Source: Thalassovita mediterranea (GTDB taxonomy: Bacteria > Pseudomonadota > Alphaproteobacteria > Rhodobacterales > Rhodobacteraceae). Taken from it: 64,000 bases of DNA. Within the stretch, counting starts at the first letter, position 1; every line of letters begins with the position of its first letter. Of this stretch, positions 1 through 8,407 are shown piece after piece. The stretch is from the NCBI RefSeq assembly GCF_001458435.1, contig NZ_CYSF01000007.1, positions 310,001 to 374,000 of the forward strand. Direction: 5' to 3'. Both the position numbers and the translations under genes were made by a program. The notes under the pieces were generated by a model, which was given only the letters and a program-made list of their open reading frames with translations, was not told where the DNA came from and did no database searches.

Positions 1-827
1 TTCCCCAGCGAAAGGCCCATAAAATCGAACAGTTTCGGGTCCAGCATATGCGAAGGCCGCACATTGGTCAGCGCACGGAACATCACCTGACGACGGCCGG
101 GGCTGTTCTTTTCCCACTGATCCAGGATCTGTTTCACCTGCTGGCGCTGCAATCCGTCCTGCGATCCACACAGGTCACAGGGAATGATCGGATAGTTCAT
201 CGACACGGCAAATTTTTCACAATCCGCCTCGGCTACATGGGCCAGCGGACGATAAACAAACAGATCGCCCTCTTCATTCACCAGTTTGGGCGGCATGGTC
301 GCCAGACGGCCACCGTGGAACAGGTTCATGAAAAAGGTTTCCAAAATGTCATCACGGTGATGGCCCAGCACCACGGCTGAACAGCCCTCTTCACGGGCAA
401 TCCGGTAGAGGTTGCCGCGCCGCAGACGGGAACACAGCGCGCAATAGGTGCGGCCCTGCGGAACCTTGTCCATCACCACGCTATAGGTGTCTTGATATTC
501 AATCCGGTGTTCAACGCCCATGCGTTCCAGAAACTCCGGCAGGACTGTGGCCGGAAACCCCGGCTGCCCCTGATCCAGATTGCAGGCCATCAGTTCCACC
601 GGCAGCAGGCCGCGCCATTTCAGCTCATGCAGGACGGCCAGCAGGGTGTAGCTGTCCTTGCCGCCCGACAGGCAGACCAGCCAGCGGGTGCCGCGTTCGA
701 TCATGCCATATTGCTCAATCGCCTCGCGCGTTTGACGCACGATTCGTTTGCGCAGCTTCTTGAACTCGGTCGTCGAAGGTGCGCCAGCAAAGAGCGGGTG
801 GATATCGTCCAGATCATCATCAAGCAT
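1..827 (-). CDS. ttcA: tRNA 2-thiocytidine biosynthesis protein TtcA (3' end outside window)
   Basis: ATP-dependent cytosolic enzyme that thiolates C32 of certain tRNAs. Translating the minus strand from the ATG at 827-825 gives a protein starting [13 protein letters not shown]. The PP-loop ATP-pyrophosphatase motif SGGKDS is at about residues 54-59. CALC (about 129-132) and CDLC (about 217-220) match the cysteines that hold the iron-sulfur cluster in TtcA. HHRDD at about 156-160 is a further family signature. About 275 codons are present and the C-terminus runs off the left edge. It is divergent from the lipoprotein gene at 963. Identification is firm; only the missing end is unknown. Confidence 0.95.
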   Translation of the reverse strand, partial: MLDDDLDDIHPLFAGAPSTTEFKKLRKRIVRQTREAIEQYGMIERGTRWLVCLSGGKDSYTLLAVLHELKWRGLLPVELMACNLDQGQPGFPATVLPEFLERMGVEHRIEYQDTYSVVMDKVPQGRTYCALCSRLRRGNLYRIAREEGCSAVVLGHHRDDILETFFMNLFHGGRLATMPPKLVNEEGDLFVYRPLAHVAEADCEKFAVSMNYPIIPCDLCGSQDGLQRQQVKQILDQWEKNSPGRRQVMFRALTNVRPSHMLDPKLFDFMGLSLG

Positions 828-962
828 GCGCCGCCGCCTAAACGCTGAGGACTGCTTTGCCAAGTAAAATCTTGCCCTGCAGGTAGTCGCGCCGCCCTTT
901 GCAGCAACGCGGTTTCATCCAATCAGCGCAGGGCTGCGTATACCTTCCTAAAGGAGGTTCCC

Positions 963-1511
963 ATGCGCGCATTCATCATCCTGATCCTTAGCCTCGGCGC
1001 CCTGATCACCCTCACCGCCTGCGGCAAGCCCAGCCTTGAGGATGCTAAGCTCAGCGACAAACAGTTGAACCTAGAGGAATACTTTGACGGGCGCACCTTC
1101 GCCTACGGCCAATTCAACGATCGTTTCGGCACCGTGCGACGCCGGTTTGAGGTGGTGATTGACGGCACATGGGACGGGGAAACCCTGACCTTGGTGGAGG
1201 ATTTCACCTACGCCGACGGCAGCACAGAGGAACGCATTTGGCGTCTGCGCAAAACCGGCCCTATCGGCGCGGACCAGACGTGGGAGGGGACAGCAGAGGG
1301 CGTGCAGGGCATCGCTGTGGGGGAGGAACGTGGCGATACCTTCAACTGGCGCTATCAGATCGACCTGCCGGTGCCTGATAGGGACACGCTGCGCGTCGAT
1401 TTCGACGACTGGATGTGGCTGTTGGAAGATGGTCGCCTGCTCAACCGCGCGTATATGTCCCGTTTCGGCGTGGACCTGGGTGAAGTTCTGATTTTCTTTG
1501 AGAAACAGTAA
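963..1511 (+). CDS. DUF3833-type lipoprotein
   Basis: Predicted 182-aa envelope lipoprotein. Residues 1-20 form a signal peptide ending in the lipobox LTAC, so Cys20 is the likely lipidated residue. The rest (FDGRTFAYGQFNDRFG..., then regularly spaced strand-like segments rich in T, W and acidic residues) resembles DUF3833 proteins, whose function is unknown. The start is supported by an AAAGGAGG ribosome site just upstream. It stands alone, divergent from ttcA and followed by a 146-base gap. Lipoprotein status is clear; the family call is from memory of its pattern. Confidence 0.8.
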   Translation: MRAFIILILSLGALITLTACGKPSLEDAKLSDKQLNLEEYFDGRTFAYGQFNDRFGTVRRRFEVVIDGTWDGETLTLVEDFTYADGSTEERIWRLRKTGPIGADQTWEGTAEGVQGIAVGEERGDTFNWRYQIDLPVPDRDTLRVDFDDWMWLLEDGRLLNRAYMSRFGVDLGEVLIFFEKQ

Positions 1512-1657
1512 ACGCAACGCTCTGTTTTGCGTGCGAAAAAGGCGGTTTTGTGCCGTTTCCTGCTGTGGTGTTTGACGGCGCTGCGTCATTTGCCAACAAG
1601 ATAAGTAAGGGTGCCGCGGGTCACGTTATGCACCTACGGATTGCTTAAGGAATAGGT

Positions 1658-2359
1658 ATGGAAACTGGTATCTTCAAATGGCTCTGGCGGTTTAACGCCT
1701 TTGCCATCGCTTTTGCTGCAATGCTCTGCACGTTGGGCGCGGCGCTGTTGCTCTATGAATACTGGCAGACTCGCACCCGTGATCGCTATGCGGTTGAGGT
1801 GGTGAATGTCACGCAGGATGATGATCCGAGTATTGTCGAGGACTATGCCTATGGCATGGCAGAACGACTGAGCGGTGGCGATTATCTGGTCCCGCTGTTG
1901 TTGCGGCAACAATTTAACGCCAGCGGATTCAGCAAAACGACCGATAGTAATACGATTAACTACCTCAAATTGTCGCCACAGGGGCAAGAAGCATGGCTGT
2001 TTGAGGGGCGCGGGCAACTGGCAATGAACAGATGGAGCATAAAACGCCCTTTGGGTGGCAAGGACACGGAGATCGTCGCTTATACGCTGGAGGTGGTGCG
2101 CAAAGATACCAACCGTGATCAGCGTCTGTCAGATCGCGACCGCAAGGACCTGTGCCTGCTAGATGCGGCGTTTTCCGCCTGCACGCCTGTTCTAACCGAT
2201 CACGACAGCTATCAGCGGGTTGGTGAGACGGCGGAAACGCTGACCATCGCCGCCACCCGCGACAAGACGGTGACGCTGTTTACCCTTTCGATTGCGGATC
2301 AAACCATCCTGCATGAACAGGTATTGCCTGCGGTGGAGACGGCTTTGGTCACAAACTGA
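1658..2359 (+). CDS. hypothetical single-pass membrane protein
   Basis: 233-aa protein I do not recognise. A hydrophobic segment at about residues 11-33 followed by a charged stretch (QTRTRDR) suggests an N-terminal signal anchor with the bulk in the periplasm. The remaining ~200 residues look globular and hydrophilic, with one pair of cysteines (DLCLLDAAFSACTP) that could form a disulfide. AAGGA precedes the ATG at good spacing. It ends just before a strong hairpin (2371-2410) and faces the small minus-strand gene at 2415. No function is assigned. Confidence 0.75.
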   Translation: METGIFKWLWRFNAFAIAFAAMLCTLGAALLLYEYWQTRTRDRYAVEVVNVTQDDDPSIVEDYAYGMAERLSGGDYLVPLLLRQQFNASGFSKTTDSNTINYLKLSPQGQEAWLFEGRGQLAMNRWSIKRPLGGKDTEIVAYTLEVVRKDTNRDQRLSDRDRKDLCLLDAAFSACTPVLTDHDSYQRVGETAETLTIAATRDKTVTLFTLSIADQTILHEQVLPAVETALVTN

Positions 2360-2370
2360 CGTTTGGGGGA

Positions 2371-2410
2371 GGGGCGCGCGCAGGGAGGCCTACCTCCCAG
2401 CGCGCGCCCC
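2371..2410. terminator. GC-rich hairpin between convergent genes
   Basis: Inverted repeat with 18-bp arms (2371-2388 and 2393-2410, one mismatch) around a 4-base loop. It lies between the stop of the 233-aa gene and the end of the minus-strand 71-aa gene. No T-tract follows on either side, so it is either a non-canonical bidirectional terminator or a 3'-end stabiliser. Confidence 0.6.
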
Positions 2411-2414
2411 CGCC

Positions 2415-2630
2415 TCACCGCTGCCGCCTTGGCGGTGCGGTCTGGATGGGCAGGCCCAGATCACGACGTAGATGGTCAGTCATCCGTGCCGCCGCACGCT
2501 TGCGGGTCCGCTGACGGCTTTGGGCATGGATCAGCGCGCGCAGGACGCTAAACAGCCCGTGTTTGGTGATCAGCTCTTCTAGGATCAGGCTGGGATGCAG
2601 CCCGCTTGGGGTGGTTTCAATACGTGTCAT
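2415..2630 (-). CDS. small basic hypothetical protein (DUF1127-like C-terminus)
   Basis: 71-aa, arginine-rich protein. The C-terminal half (RMTDHLRRDLGLP) resembles the end of DUF1127 proteins, where a short Arg-rich helix precedes an 'L.RDLGL' motif; the N-terminal half (HPSLILEELITKHGLFSVLRALI) is an amphipathic helix. Convergent with the 233-aa membrane protein and separated from it by a long hairpin. The family relation is a guess from the motif; small proteins of this kind are often RNA-related or regulatory, but nothing here proves that. Confidence 0.65.
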   Translation of the reverse strand: MTRIETTPSGLHPSLILEELITKHGLFSVLRALIHAQSRQRTRKRAAARMTDHLRRDLGLPIQTAPPRRQR

Positions 2631-2741
2631 ATGTCGATGCGGTCCTGTTGGACCGTTCCTTCAGTGTTGATGATAGGGGAACCGACATCAGGGGACTGGG
2701 CCGCTATGGCGCAGATGCACGATTGCTGCGTTGATCGCAGA

Positions 2742-2906
2742 TCAGCAGATGATGTCGGAAAAGATGGGGGCCATCATGGCGCCCGTTGGCGAAGGGTCGG
2801 GGTGCTTAGCGCAGTGCGCAAGCCCCGCCGCGTCGTGCCATGCGGTCGCCCGCGCTGCCACGTCCTGCGCCAGAAACGGTCCCAGCCAGATAAGAGCGAT
2901 ATGCAA
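2742..2906 (-). CDS. possible microprotein, reading frame disturbed near its start
   Basis: This frame (TTG at 2906 to TGA at 2742) encodes 54 residues. It begins LHIALIWLGPFLAQDVAAR and ends in a short Cys tail. G or C dominates codon position 3, as in real genes of this genome. The TTG has no ribosome site at proper spacing. A strong AAGGAGG (2929-2923) instead serves an ATG at 2916, which is in a different frame and gives only 36 residues (stop at 2806). A one-base frame change just after the ATG would join them. Either the gene is frameshifted (pseudogene or sequence error) or one frame is real alone. The rest of 2631-3064 shows nothing else I can support. Confidence 0.4.
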   Translation of the reverse strand: MHIALIWLGPFLAQDVAARATAWHDAAGLAHCAKHPDPSPTGAMMAPIFSDIIC

Positions 2907-3064
2907 TGATAAACATGGTCACCCTCCTTGCTTTTGCTTGTGGACCTGCAGCGTGGGTAAACCTGTTTTCCCGTTTCACAAAGCCAGTATGGCAAAACCC
3001 CACGCTTTGCGGCGCGGGGTTGTGGTTTTTGGATCACTTTGCGGATCGCGATCAGGAGGCGTGA

Positions 3065-3370
3065 TTAGCTGCGCTTTTCGGCCGGCGCATCATCGTCCGG
3101 GGCGTCCCGAGTGTCCTCAGGCGCGCTACAACCACACCCGCGCGCCTTGGCCGCTGGTACCGGATCATAGCCGGAACTGCCAAAGGGGTGGCACCGCCCG
3201 ATACGGCACAGAGCAAGCCAGCCCCCCTTTAGGGCGCCGTGCTTTTCCAGCGCCTCCAGCGCGTAGGCGGAACAGGTGGGTTGATAGCGACAGTTAGAGC
3301 CAAGCCATGGGCTGATCACCAGACGATAGAAATGTACTGGTAGGGCAGCGATATGGGCAAGTGGGCTCAT
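3065..3370 (-). CDS. yidD: membrane protein insertion efficiency factor YidD
   Basis: 101-aa member of the YidD (UPF0161/haemolytic domain) family, which assists YidC-mediated membrane insertion. Diagnostic segments are the amphipathic start ([15 protein letters not shown]), [15 protein letters not shown] (27-41) with its two cysteines, and [15 protein letters not shown] (58-72). The acidic tail after residue 75 with a CGC cluster is longer than the minimal family. It overlaps rnpA by 4 bases (ATGA), so it is translationally coupled in the conserved rpmH-rnpA-yidD operon. Confidence 0.93.
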   Translation of the reverse strand: MSPLAHIAALPVHFYRLVISPWLGSNCRYQPTCSAYALEALEKHGALKGGWLALCRIGRCHPFGSSGYDPVPAAKARGCGCSAPEDTRDAPDDDAPAEKRS

Positions 3371-3864
3371 GACGTCTGAGGTTTCCCTTTGTGTTGATTC
3401 GGCCCTCGATGCTGAGGACGTTTACCCTTGTCCCCCTCACCACGAGGGCGGGGCGGTTGGTGCAGGCGTTTCAACGCATAGATAAGGTCACCCTGCAGCT
3501 GTTCAAAGGGGCGCTGGGCGGTTGCCTCGGCGCGGCCGATCAGTACGTAGTCATAGCCGGGCAGGCCGTGGGTGGGCAGCACCAGACGCGCGACCTCACG
3601 CAACCGGCGTTTCGCACGGTTGCGGGCCACGGCATTGCCGACCTTTTTGGAACAGGTAAATCCGACGCGCACGCCGGTTGCGGTTTCCTCTGGTTGGCGC
3701 TTGCGGGCCTGCACCATCATGCCGCCCGTGCCTTGCCGACGCGCCTTGGCAGCACGCAGGAAATCGCTGCGGTTCTTTAGAACCGTCAAACAAACAGAAA
3801 CCGCCGGAGGGGCATTCCCCATGTCGGCACTGTCGCCTGTCATGGGGGCCTCCGGCGGTGTCAT
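3367..3864 (-). CDS. rnpA: ribonuclease P protein component RnpA
   Basis: 165-aa protein subunit of RNase P, which matures the 5' ends of tRNAs together with the RNA subunit (not in this window). The conserved RNR box, [11 protein letters not shown], is at about residues 80-90, preceded by the central strand [16 protein letters not shown]. The N-terminus is about 20 residues longer than usual, so translation may start at an internal Met (residue 8 or 15). The C-terminal ~30 residues are Pro/Lys/Arg/His-rich and probably disordered. It lies 21 bases after rpmH and overlaps yidD by 4. Confidence 0.95.
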   Translation of the reverse strand: MTPPEAPMTGDSADMGNAPPAVSVCLTVLKNRSDFLRAAKARRQGTGGMMVQARKRQPEETATGVRVGFTCSKKVGNAVARNRAKRRLREVARLVLPTHGLPGYDYVLIGRAEATAQRPFEQLQGDLIYALKRLHQPPRPRGEGDKGKRPQHRGPNQHKGKPQTS

Positions 3865-3885
3865 CTGTCCGATAAGTGGCTAAGC

Positions 3886-4020
3886 TTATGCGCTCAGCGA
3901 CTTGCGGCCACGTGCGCGGCGTGCGTTCAGGATCTTACGACCTGCTTTGGTGGCCATGCGCGCACGGAAACCGTGGCGGCGTTTACGAACCAGGTTCGAG
4001 GGCTGGTAGGTGCGTTTCAT
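3886..4020 (-). CDS. rpmH: 50S ribosomal protein L34
   Basis: 44-aa, very basic protein with the classic L34 start [19 protein letters not shown] followed by the [19 protein letters not shown] segment. ATG at 4020-4018 and TAA at 3888-3886. First gene of the rpmH-rnpA-yidD operon; the 315 bases upstream (4021-4335) contain its promoter and no other gene. Confidence 0.97.
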
Positions 4021-4072
4021 CGCTCCGACTCCATTTGTCTAGAGGGCCAGACAAGCGGAATCGCTACGGCCC

Positions 4073-4121
4073 GATATATAATCCGAGGCCCGTCCTTAGG
4101 GGGGATTTCGGCAATAGTCAA
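4073..4121 (-). promoter_or_regulatory. candidate rpmH promoter region
   Basis: On the minus strand TTGACT (4121-4116) is a good -35. At 17-bp spacing the hexamer TAAGGA (4098-4093) is a weak -10. A very AT-rich TTATATATC patch at 4081-4073 is a second -10 candidate, but no -35 is obvious for it. Start-site mapping would decide which is used. Confidence 0.35.
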
Positions 4122-4335
4122 ATGCCCAAATCCGGTTTTGCAACAAAAATGCTGCAATTTCGGACGGTGGACGGCGTTTGTGTAACAAACCCCGCCTATA
4201 GGGGCGTTTTCTGCACCAGATCGTAACCAGATATCAACCCACCGTGAGGATGCTGCGCGCGCCCTGTCAAAAATGGCCCGTTATCTGCATCTTGGCCCTG
4301 AATGAGACGAGCCTAACCAGCATGGACCCAACACT

Positions 4336-5097
4336 ATGACACATGATTCCCAGCCTCCGAACAGCGATTCTAAAGGTAAGGATGCGCCCAAGTCCGGCCT
4401 TGCGCGTTACCTGCCGCTGGCGGTGATCGGGGTGGCCGCCGTGCTGGGCGCGGTGTTCCTGAAGGATGTGTTCAGCTTTCAGGCGCTGGCGGAGAATCGT
4501 CAGGACCTGATCGAATTCCGCGACGCCAACTACCTGATCAGCGTGCTGCTGTTTATTGGGGTGTATGTGGCGATCGTCGGCTTTTCGCTGCCCGGCGCTA
4601 CTATTGCGACGCTGACCGGCGGTTTCCTCTTTGGTACCTTCCCCGGTGCGCTTTTCAATATCACCGCCGCCACCATCGGCGCGGCAGCCATCTTTATGGC
4701 GGCGCGCTGGGGTCTGGGTGAACGTCTGGCGGCCAAGATGGACGCGGGCGAGGGCGCGGTGAAGAAGATCAAGGAAGGCATTGATGAAAACCAATGGTCG
4801 ATGCTGTTCCTGATCCGTCTGGTGCCTGCGGTGCCGTTCTTTGTGGCGAACCTTGTGCCTGCCCTCGTAGGTGTGCCGCTCAGCCGCTTCGTGATCTCGA
4901 CCTTCCTTGGCATTATTCCGGGCGGTGTTGTCTACACCTCTGTTGGTGCCGGTCTGGGGGAGGTGTTTGCCCGCGGCGAAACACCCAATCTGGGCATTAT
5001 CTTTGAACCGGCCATTCTGTTGCCGATCCTGGGGCTCTGCGCACTGGCGGCGCTGCCCATCGTAATCAAGGCCGTTCGTGGCCAGAAAGGGCTGTAA
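4336..5097 (+). CDS. VTT (TVP38/TMEM64, DedA-like) family membrane protein
   Basis: 253-aa polytopic inner-membrane protein. After a polar N-terminus, hydrophobic segments begin at about 24-45, 66-95 and 100-125. The VTT core is recognisable as FSLPGATIATLTGGFLFG (83-100) and RLVPAVPFFVANLVPALVG (161-179), with the re-entrant-loop prolines typical of the fold. VTT/DedA proteins are linked to lipid scrambling or transport. The downstream flavoprotein starts 2 bases after the stop, so the two are co-translated; this VTT plus disulfide-oxidoreductase pair recurs in bacteria. Confidence 0.9.
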   Translation: MTHDSQPPNSDSKGKDAPKSGLARYLPLAVIGVAAVLGAVFLKDVFSFQALAENRQDLIEFRDANYLISVLLFIGVYVAIVGFSLPGATIATLTGGFLFGTFPGALFNITAATIGAAAIFMAARWGLGERLAAKMDAGEGAVKKIKEGIDENQWSMLFLIRLVPAVPFFVANLVPALVGVPLSRFVISTFLGIIPGGVVYTSVGAGLGEVFARGETPNLGIIFEPAILLPILGLCALAALPIVIKAVRGQKGL

Positions 5098-5099
5098 CA

Positions 5100-6515
5100 A
5101 TGGCTGATATTAAAACCGATCTTCTGGTTATTGGCGCAGGCTCTGGCGGGTTGTCCGTTGCGGCGGGCGCATCGCAGATGGGCGCCGATGTGACCCTGCT
5201 GGAAGGGCACAAAATGGGCGGTGACTGCCTGAACTTTGGCTGTGTTCCGTCCAAGGCGCTGCTGGCAGCCGGTCACGCCGCGCACGCGATGAGTGCAGGG
5301 GCCGCAATGGGCATCACACCGGTGGTTCCACAGGTGGATTATGCCGCCGCCAAGGATCACGTCATGGGGGTGATCGACCAGATCGCGCCGGTGGACAGTC
5401 AGGAACGGTTCGAAAGCTTCGGCGTGCGGGTGATCCGTGAATACGGCCGCTTCATCGCACCGCGCACCGTGCAGGCGTGTGAGCATACGATCACTGCGCG
5501 TCGGATTGTGATTTCGACCGGTTCGTCGCCACTGGTGCCGCCGATCAAAGGTCTGGCGGATGTGCCGTTTTACACCAACGAAACCCTTTTTGATCTGCGC
5601 GAAAAGCCGGATCACCTGATCATCATTGGCGGTGGCCCCATCGGTCTGGAAATGGCGCAGGCGCATGTGCGTTTGGGCTGCAAGGTGACGGTGATCGAAG
5701 GCGCGCGTGCGCTGGGCAAGGATGACCCCGAACTGGCCGCCATCGCGCTGGATAATCTGCGCGCCGAAGGGATCGAAATCCTTGAGGAAGCACCGGCAGA
5801 GGAAATCGCAGGAACCGCAGGCAATATCGTTGTCGAAACCCCCAAAGGCCGTGTGCAGGGCACGCACCTGTTGGTGGCGGTTGGGCGCAAAGCAAATATT
5901 GACAGTCTGGATCTGGACAAGGCAGGCATCGCCTACACCGGTAAAGGTGTCACTGTGGACGCCAGCATGCGTACCTCTGACAAGAAGGTGTTTGCCATTG
6001 GCGATGTGGCCGGTGGGCTGCAATTCACCCATGTGGCGGGCTATCACGCGGGTCTGATTATTCGTCAGGCGCTGTTTGGTCTGCCTGCGAAAGAAGTGAC
6101 TGCGCATATCCCGTGGGCGACCTATACCGATCCCGAAATGGCGCAGGTTGGTCTGACCGAAGAACAGGCGCGTCAGATCCACGGCGATGCGCTGGAAGTG
6201 GCACGGTTTGAATATTCCCACAACGACCGCGCCATCGCGATCCGCCAGACCAAGGGGCTGATCAAGGTGATGGTGGTGAAGGGGCGTCCTGTCGGGGCCT
6301 CCATCGTTGGTCATCAGGCGGGCGAACTGATCGCCACATGGTCACTGGCCATCGCGAACAAGATCAAGATGTCGGGGGTCAGCGCAATGGTCGCACCCTA
6401 TCCAACCATCGCAGAACTTAACAAGCGCGCCGCAGGTGCCTATTTCTCACCGAAACTGTTTGATAACCTACGGGTTAAAAAGGTTGTGCGGCTGGTCCAG
6501 CGCTTCCTTCCATGA
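5100..6515 (+). CDS. FAD-dependent pyridine nucleotide-disulfide oxidoreductase (MerA/Lpd-like)
   Basis: 471-aa flavoprotein. The N-terminal FAD-binding GAGSGGLS (12-19) is followed by the redox pair GGDCLNFGCVPSK (Cys43 and Cys48). A NAD(P)-binding GGGPIGLEMAQ lies mid-protein, then the second FAD contact AIGDVAGG and a C-terminal dimerisation domain. The His of dihydrolipoamide dehydrogenases (HPT) is replaced by Tyr in APYPTIAE, as in mercuric reductases. The N-terminal HMA domain and C-terminal Cys pair of true MerA are absent, so mercury reduction is unlikely. The physiological disulfide or quinone substrate is unknown. Coupled to the VTT gene upstream. Confidence 0.88.
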   Translation: MADIKTDLLVIGAGSGGLSVAAGASQMGADVTLLEGHKMGGDCLNFGCVPSKALLAAGHAAHAMSAGAAMGITPVVPQVDYAAAKDHVMGVIDQIAPVDSQERFESFGVRVIREYGRFIAPRTVQACEHTITARRIVISTGSSPLVPPIKGLADVPFYTNETLFDLREKPDHLIIIGGGPIGLEMAQAHVRLGCKVTVIEGARALGKDDPELAAIALDNLRAEGIEILEEAPAEEIAGTAGNIVVETPKGRVQGTHLLVAVGRKANIDSLDLDKAGIAYTGKGVTVDASMRTSDKKVFAIGDVAGGLQFTHVAGYHAGLIIRQALFGLPAKEVTAHIPWATYTDPEMAQVGLTEEQARQIHGDALEVARFEYSHNDRAIAIRQTKGLIKVMVVKGRPVGASIVGHQAGELIATWSLAIANKIKMSGVSAMVAPYPTIAELNKRAAGAYFSPKLFDNLRVKKVVRLVQRFLP

Positions 6516-6522
6516 CCCCAAA

Positions 6523-6544
6523 GCCCCCCGTGATTTCGGGGGGC
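6523..6544. terminator. hairpin between flavoprotein and histidine kinase genes
   Basis: Perfect 8-bp inverted repeat (GCCCCCCG at 6523-6530 and CGGGGGGC at 6537-6544) with a 6-base loop, 8 bases after the stop at 6515. No T-run follows, so termination may be partial. Confidence 0.5.
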
Positions 6545-6563
6545 ACACAGCAATGGAGACCCT

Positions 6564-7958
6564 ATGCTGAACACGCTCTCCGGTCGCTTTCTGATTTTGA
6601 CCATCATCTTTGTGATGCTGGCAGAGGTGATGATTTTTGTACCTTCGATCGCGCGGTTCCGTGAGGATTACCTGCTGTCTCGTCTGGAACGGGCGCAGAT
6701 CGCGTCATTGGCCTTGCTGGCGGATGACATGATCTCTCCTGATCTTGAGGAAGAGCTGCTGCGAAATGCAGAGGTTTTCAACGTCGTACTGCGCCGTGAC
6801 GAAGCACGGCAGCTGATTCTAGCTGCGCCGATGCCGCGTCCCATTTCGGATAGCTTTGATTTGCGCGATGCAAGTGCGGTGGAACTGATCGGTGATGCCG
6901 TGGCACGGCTGATCGACCCCGAACCCAAGGTGATCCGCGTGATCGGGAACCCAGTCCGTGAGGCGGGTTTGCTGATCGAAATCACTATGGAAACCAAGGC
7001 ATTGCGCGCAGCGATGGTCGATTATGGTCTGCGTGTGCTGATTCTGTCGGCAGTGATTTCTGTCGTTACGGCGCTGTTGTTGTTCCTCGCCGTGCGGGCG
7101 TTCCTGGTGAAACCGATCAAGGGCGTGGTTCATCACATGAAGGCCTATGCCCGCGATCCAGAAGATGCGCGCCGCATCATCACCCCCGAATCCAGTCTGC
7201 GCGAATTGCGACAGGCGGAGGAAGCGCTGGAGACAATGCAAACGGAACTGACCAGCGCGCTGAAGCAAAAGGAACGTCTGGCCCAGTTGGGTGGCGCGGT
7301 GGCCAAGATCAGTCATGATCTGCGTAACATGCTGACCTCGGCCCAGTTGTTCACCGACCGGATCGAGATGTCGCAAGATCCTGGTGTGAAACGCATGGCG
7401 CCGAAACTGGTGAACTCCATCACCCGTGCGGTGCATCTGTGTGAGGCGACGCTGGCCTTTGGCAAGGCAGAGGAGCCGGCGCCGCGTCTGGAACGATTCG
7501 TCCTCGCCGATCTGGTCAGTGACGTGTTCGATAGCGAACAGTTGTCGGTCGAGGGGCACGATGTACAGTTTTCGTCCGATATTCCTGCGTCTCTGCAAAT
7601 GCGTGCGGATGGCGAACAGTTGTTCCGCGTTATTTCCAACCTGATCCGCAATGCGCGCATTGCGATGATCCAATCCGGTAAATCCGGCCAAATCACCGTC
7701 ACCGCCGAAGAATCGCCGGACCACTGGCTGATTCATGTCCGCGATACCGGCCCCGGTCTGCCGCCCAAAGCGCAGGAAAACCTGTTCCGACCCTTCCAGG
7801 GCGGGGTCAGCAAAGGGGGCACTGGCCTTGGCCTTGCCATCTCGCAGGAGCTGATCCGTGGTCACGGTGGCCAATTGCGCCTGAAAGAGACGGGCGAGTC
7901 GGGGACTGTGTTCGAAATTTGCCTGCCACGCGGCGATGCGGATTTGGGGATGGTCTAA
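6564..7958 (+). CDS. orphan sensor histidine kinase
   Basis: 464-aa membrane sensor kinase. TM1 is about 8-27, a ~130-residue periplasmic sensor follows, TM2 is about 156-179, then a HAMP-like linker. The phosphoacceptor is His251 in the H-box KISHDLRNMLTSAQL. Catalytic boxes are clear: N-box ISNLIRNARIAM, G1 DTGPGLP and G2 GGTGLGLAI. No response regulator lies within several genes on either side, so its partner must be encoded elsewhere. Signal unknown. A hairpin separates it from the upstream flavoprotein; TGGAGA precedes the ATG. Confidence 0.92.
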   Translation: MLNTLSGRFLILTIIFVMLAEVMIFVPSIARFREDYLLSRLERAQIASLALLADDMISPDLEEELLRNAEVFNVVLRRDEARQLILAAPMPRPISDSFDLRDASAVELIGDAVARLIDPEPKVIRVIGNPVREAGLLIEITMETKALRAAMVDYGLRVLILSAVISVVTALLLFLAVRAFLVKPIKGVVHHMKAYARDPEDARRIITPESSLRELRQAEEALETMQTELTSALKQKERLAQLGGAVAKISHDLRNMLTSAQLFTDRIEMSQDPGVKRMAPKLVNSITRAVHLCEATLAFGKAEEPAPRLERFVLADLVSDVFDSEQLSVEGHDVQFSSDIPASLQMRADGEQLFRVISNLIRNARIAMIQSGKSGQITVTAEESPDHWLIHVRDTGPGLPPKAQENLFRPFQGGVSKGGTGLGLAISQELIRGHGGQLRLKETGESGTVFEICLPRGDADLGMV

Positions 7959-7975
7959 ATTTCAGGCAAAAGGTG

Positions 7976-8004
7976 AATTGTTAAGCTGCTGAAAAATAAC
8001 AATT
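7976..8004. repeat. AT-rich inverted repeat upstream of tRNA-Arg
   Basis: Perfect 8-bp arms AATTGTTA (7976-7983) and TAACAATT (7997-8004) with a 13-base spacer, in a conspicuously AT-rich 130-base stretch between the kinase stop and the tRNA. Could be a protein-binding site or part of the tRNA promoter region. Confidence 0.4.
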
Positions 8005-8089
8005 TTCAAACAAAGTTTGGAAGAATTTCGTTTTTCTGTCTTTTTCCGCTTGCAGCTCCCCGCGCCAAAGCCTAAACACCGCCACAGAC

Positions 8090-8166
8090 GGACCGATAGC
8101 TCAGCTGGATAGAGTACTTGACTACGAATCAAGGGGTCGGGGGTTCGAATCCTCCTCGGTCCGCCA
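8090..8166 (+). tRNA. tRNA-Arg (anticodon ACG)
   Basis: 77-nt cloverleaf. Acceptor GGACCGA (8090-8096) pairs with TCGGTCC (8156-8162). The D arm is GCTC/GAGT. The anticodon stem CTTGA/TCAAG encloses loop CTACGAA, giving ACG. The T arm is GGGGG-TTCGAAT-CCTCC. Discriminator G and CCA (8164-8166) are encoded. A00 would become inosine to read CGN codons. A strong terminator follows directly. Confidence 0.97.
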
Positions 8167-8167
8167 T

Positions 8168-8198
8168 AAAAAGCCCGCCTCAAACGGCGGGCTTTTTT
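8168..8198 (+). terminator. rho-independent terminator of tRNA-Arg
   Basis: AAAAAGCCCGCC (8168-8179), loop TCAAAC, then GGCGGGCTTTTTT (8186-8198): a perfect stem followed by a T-run, one base after the tRNA CCA. Confidence 0.93.
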
Positions 8199-8407
8199 GC
8201 GTCTTGGGGGTAGGCTTTGCAGCCCCTGAAATGTGTTTGATCCGCCGGCGCTACTCTTCTGTCGGCGCTGTCACACTGTTGAAACAGAAATTTCGTTAAC
8301 CCTTGCGCAAAGACGGTGATTCCGTGTCTGTTGGCGCAAACATCTGTTGCGCTTGCTCAGGCAACTGGGCGCTGTCAGACGTCACACCCTCGTACAGGAC
8401 GATACCG

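Noticed and set aside
2888-3064. Plus-strand open frame starting near 2906 (53 codons)
   Set aside because: Antisense to the better-supported minus-strand microORF and lacks a ribosome site.
5100-6515. Mercuric reductase
   Set aside because: No HMA domain or C-terminal Cys pair and no mer genes; only the Tyr-for-His change is MerA-like.
7962-8183. 73-codon open frame on the minus strand
   Set aside because: Covers the tRNA-Arg gene and its terminator; sequence and codon use look non-coding.
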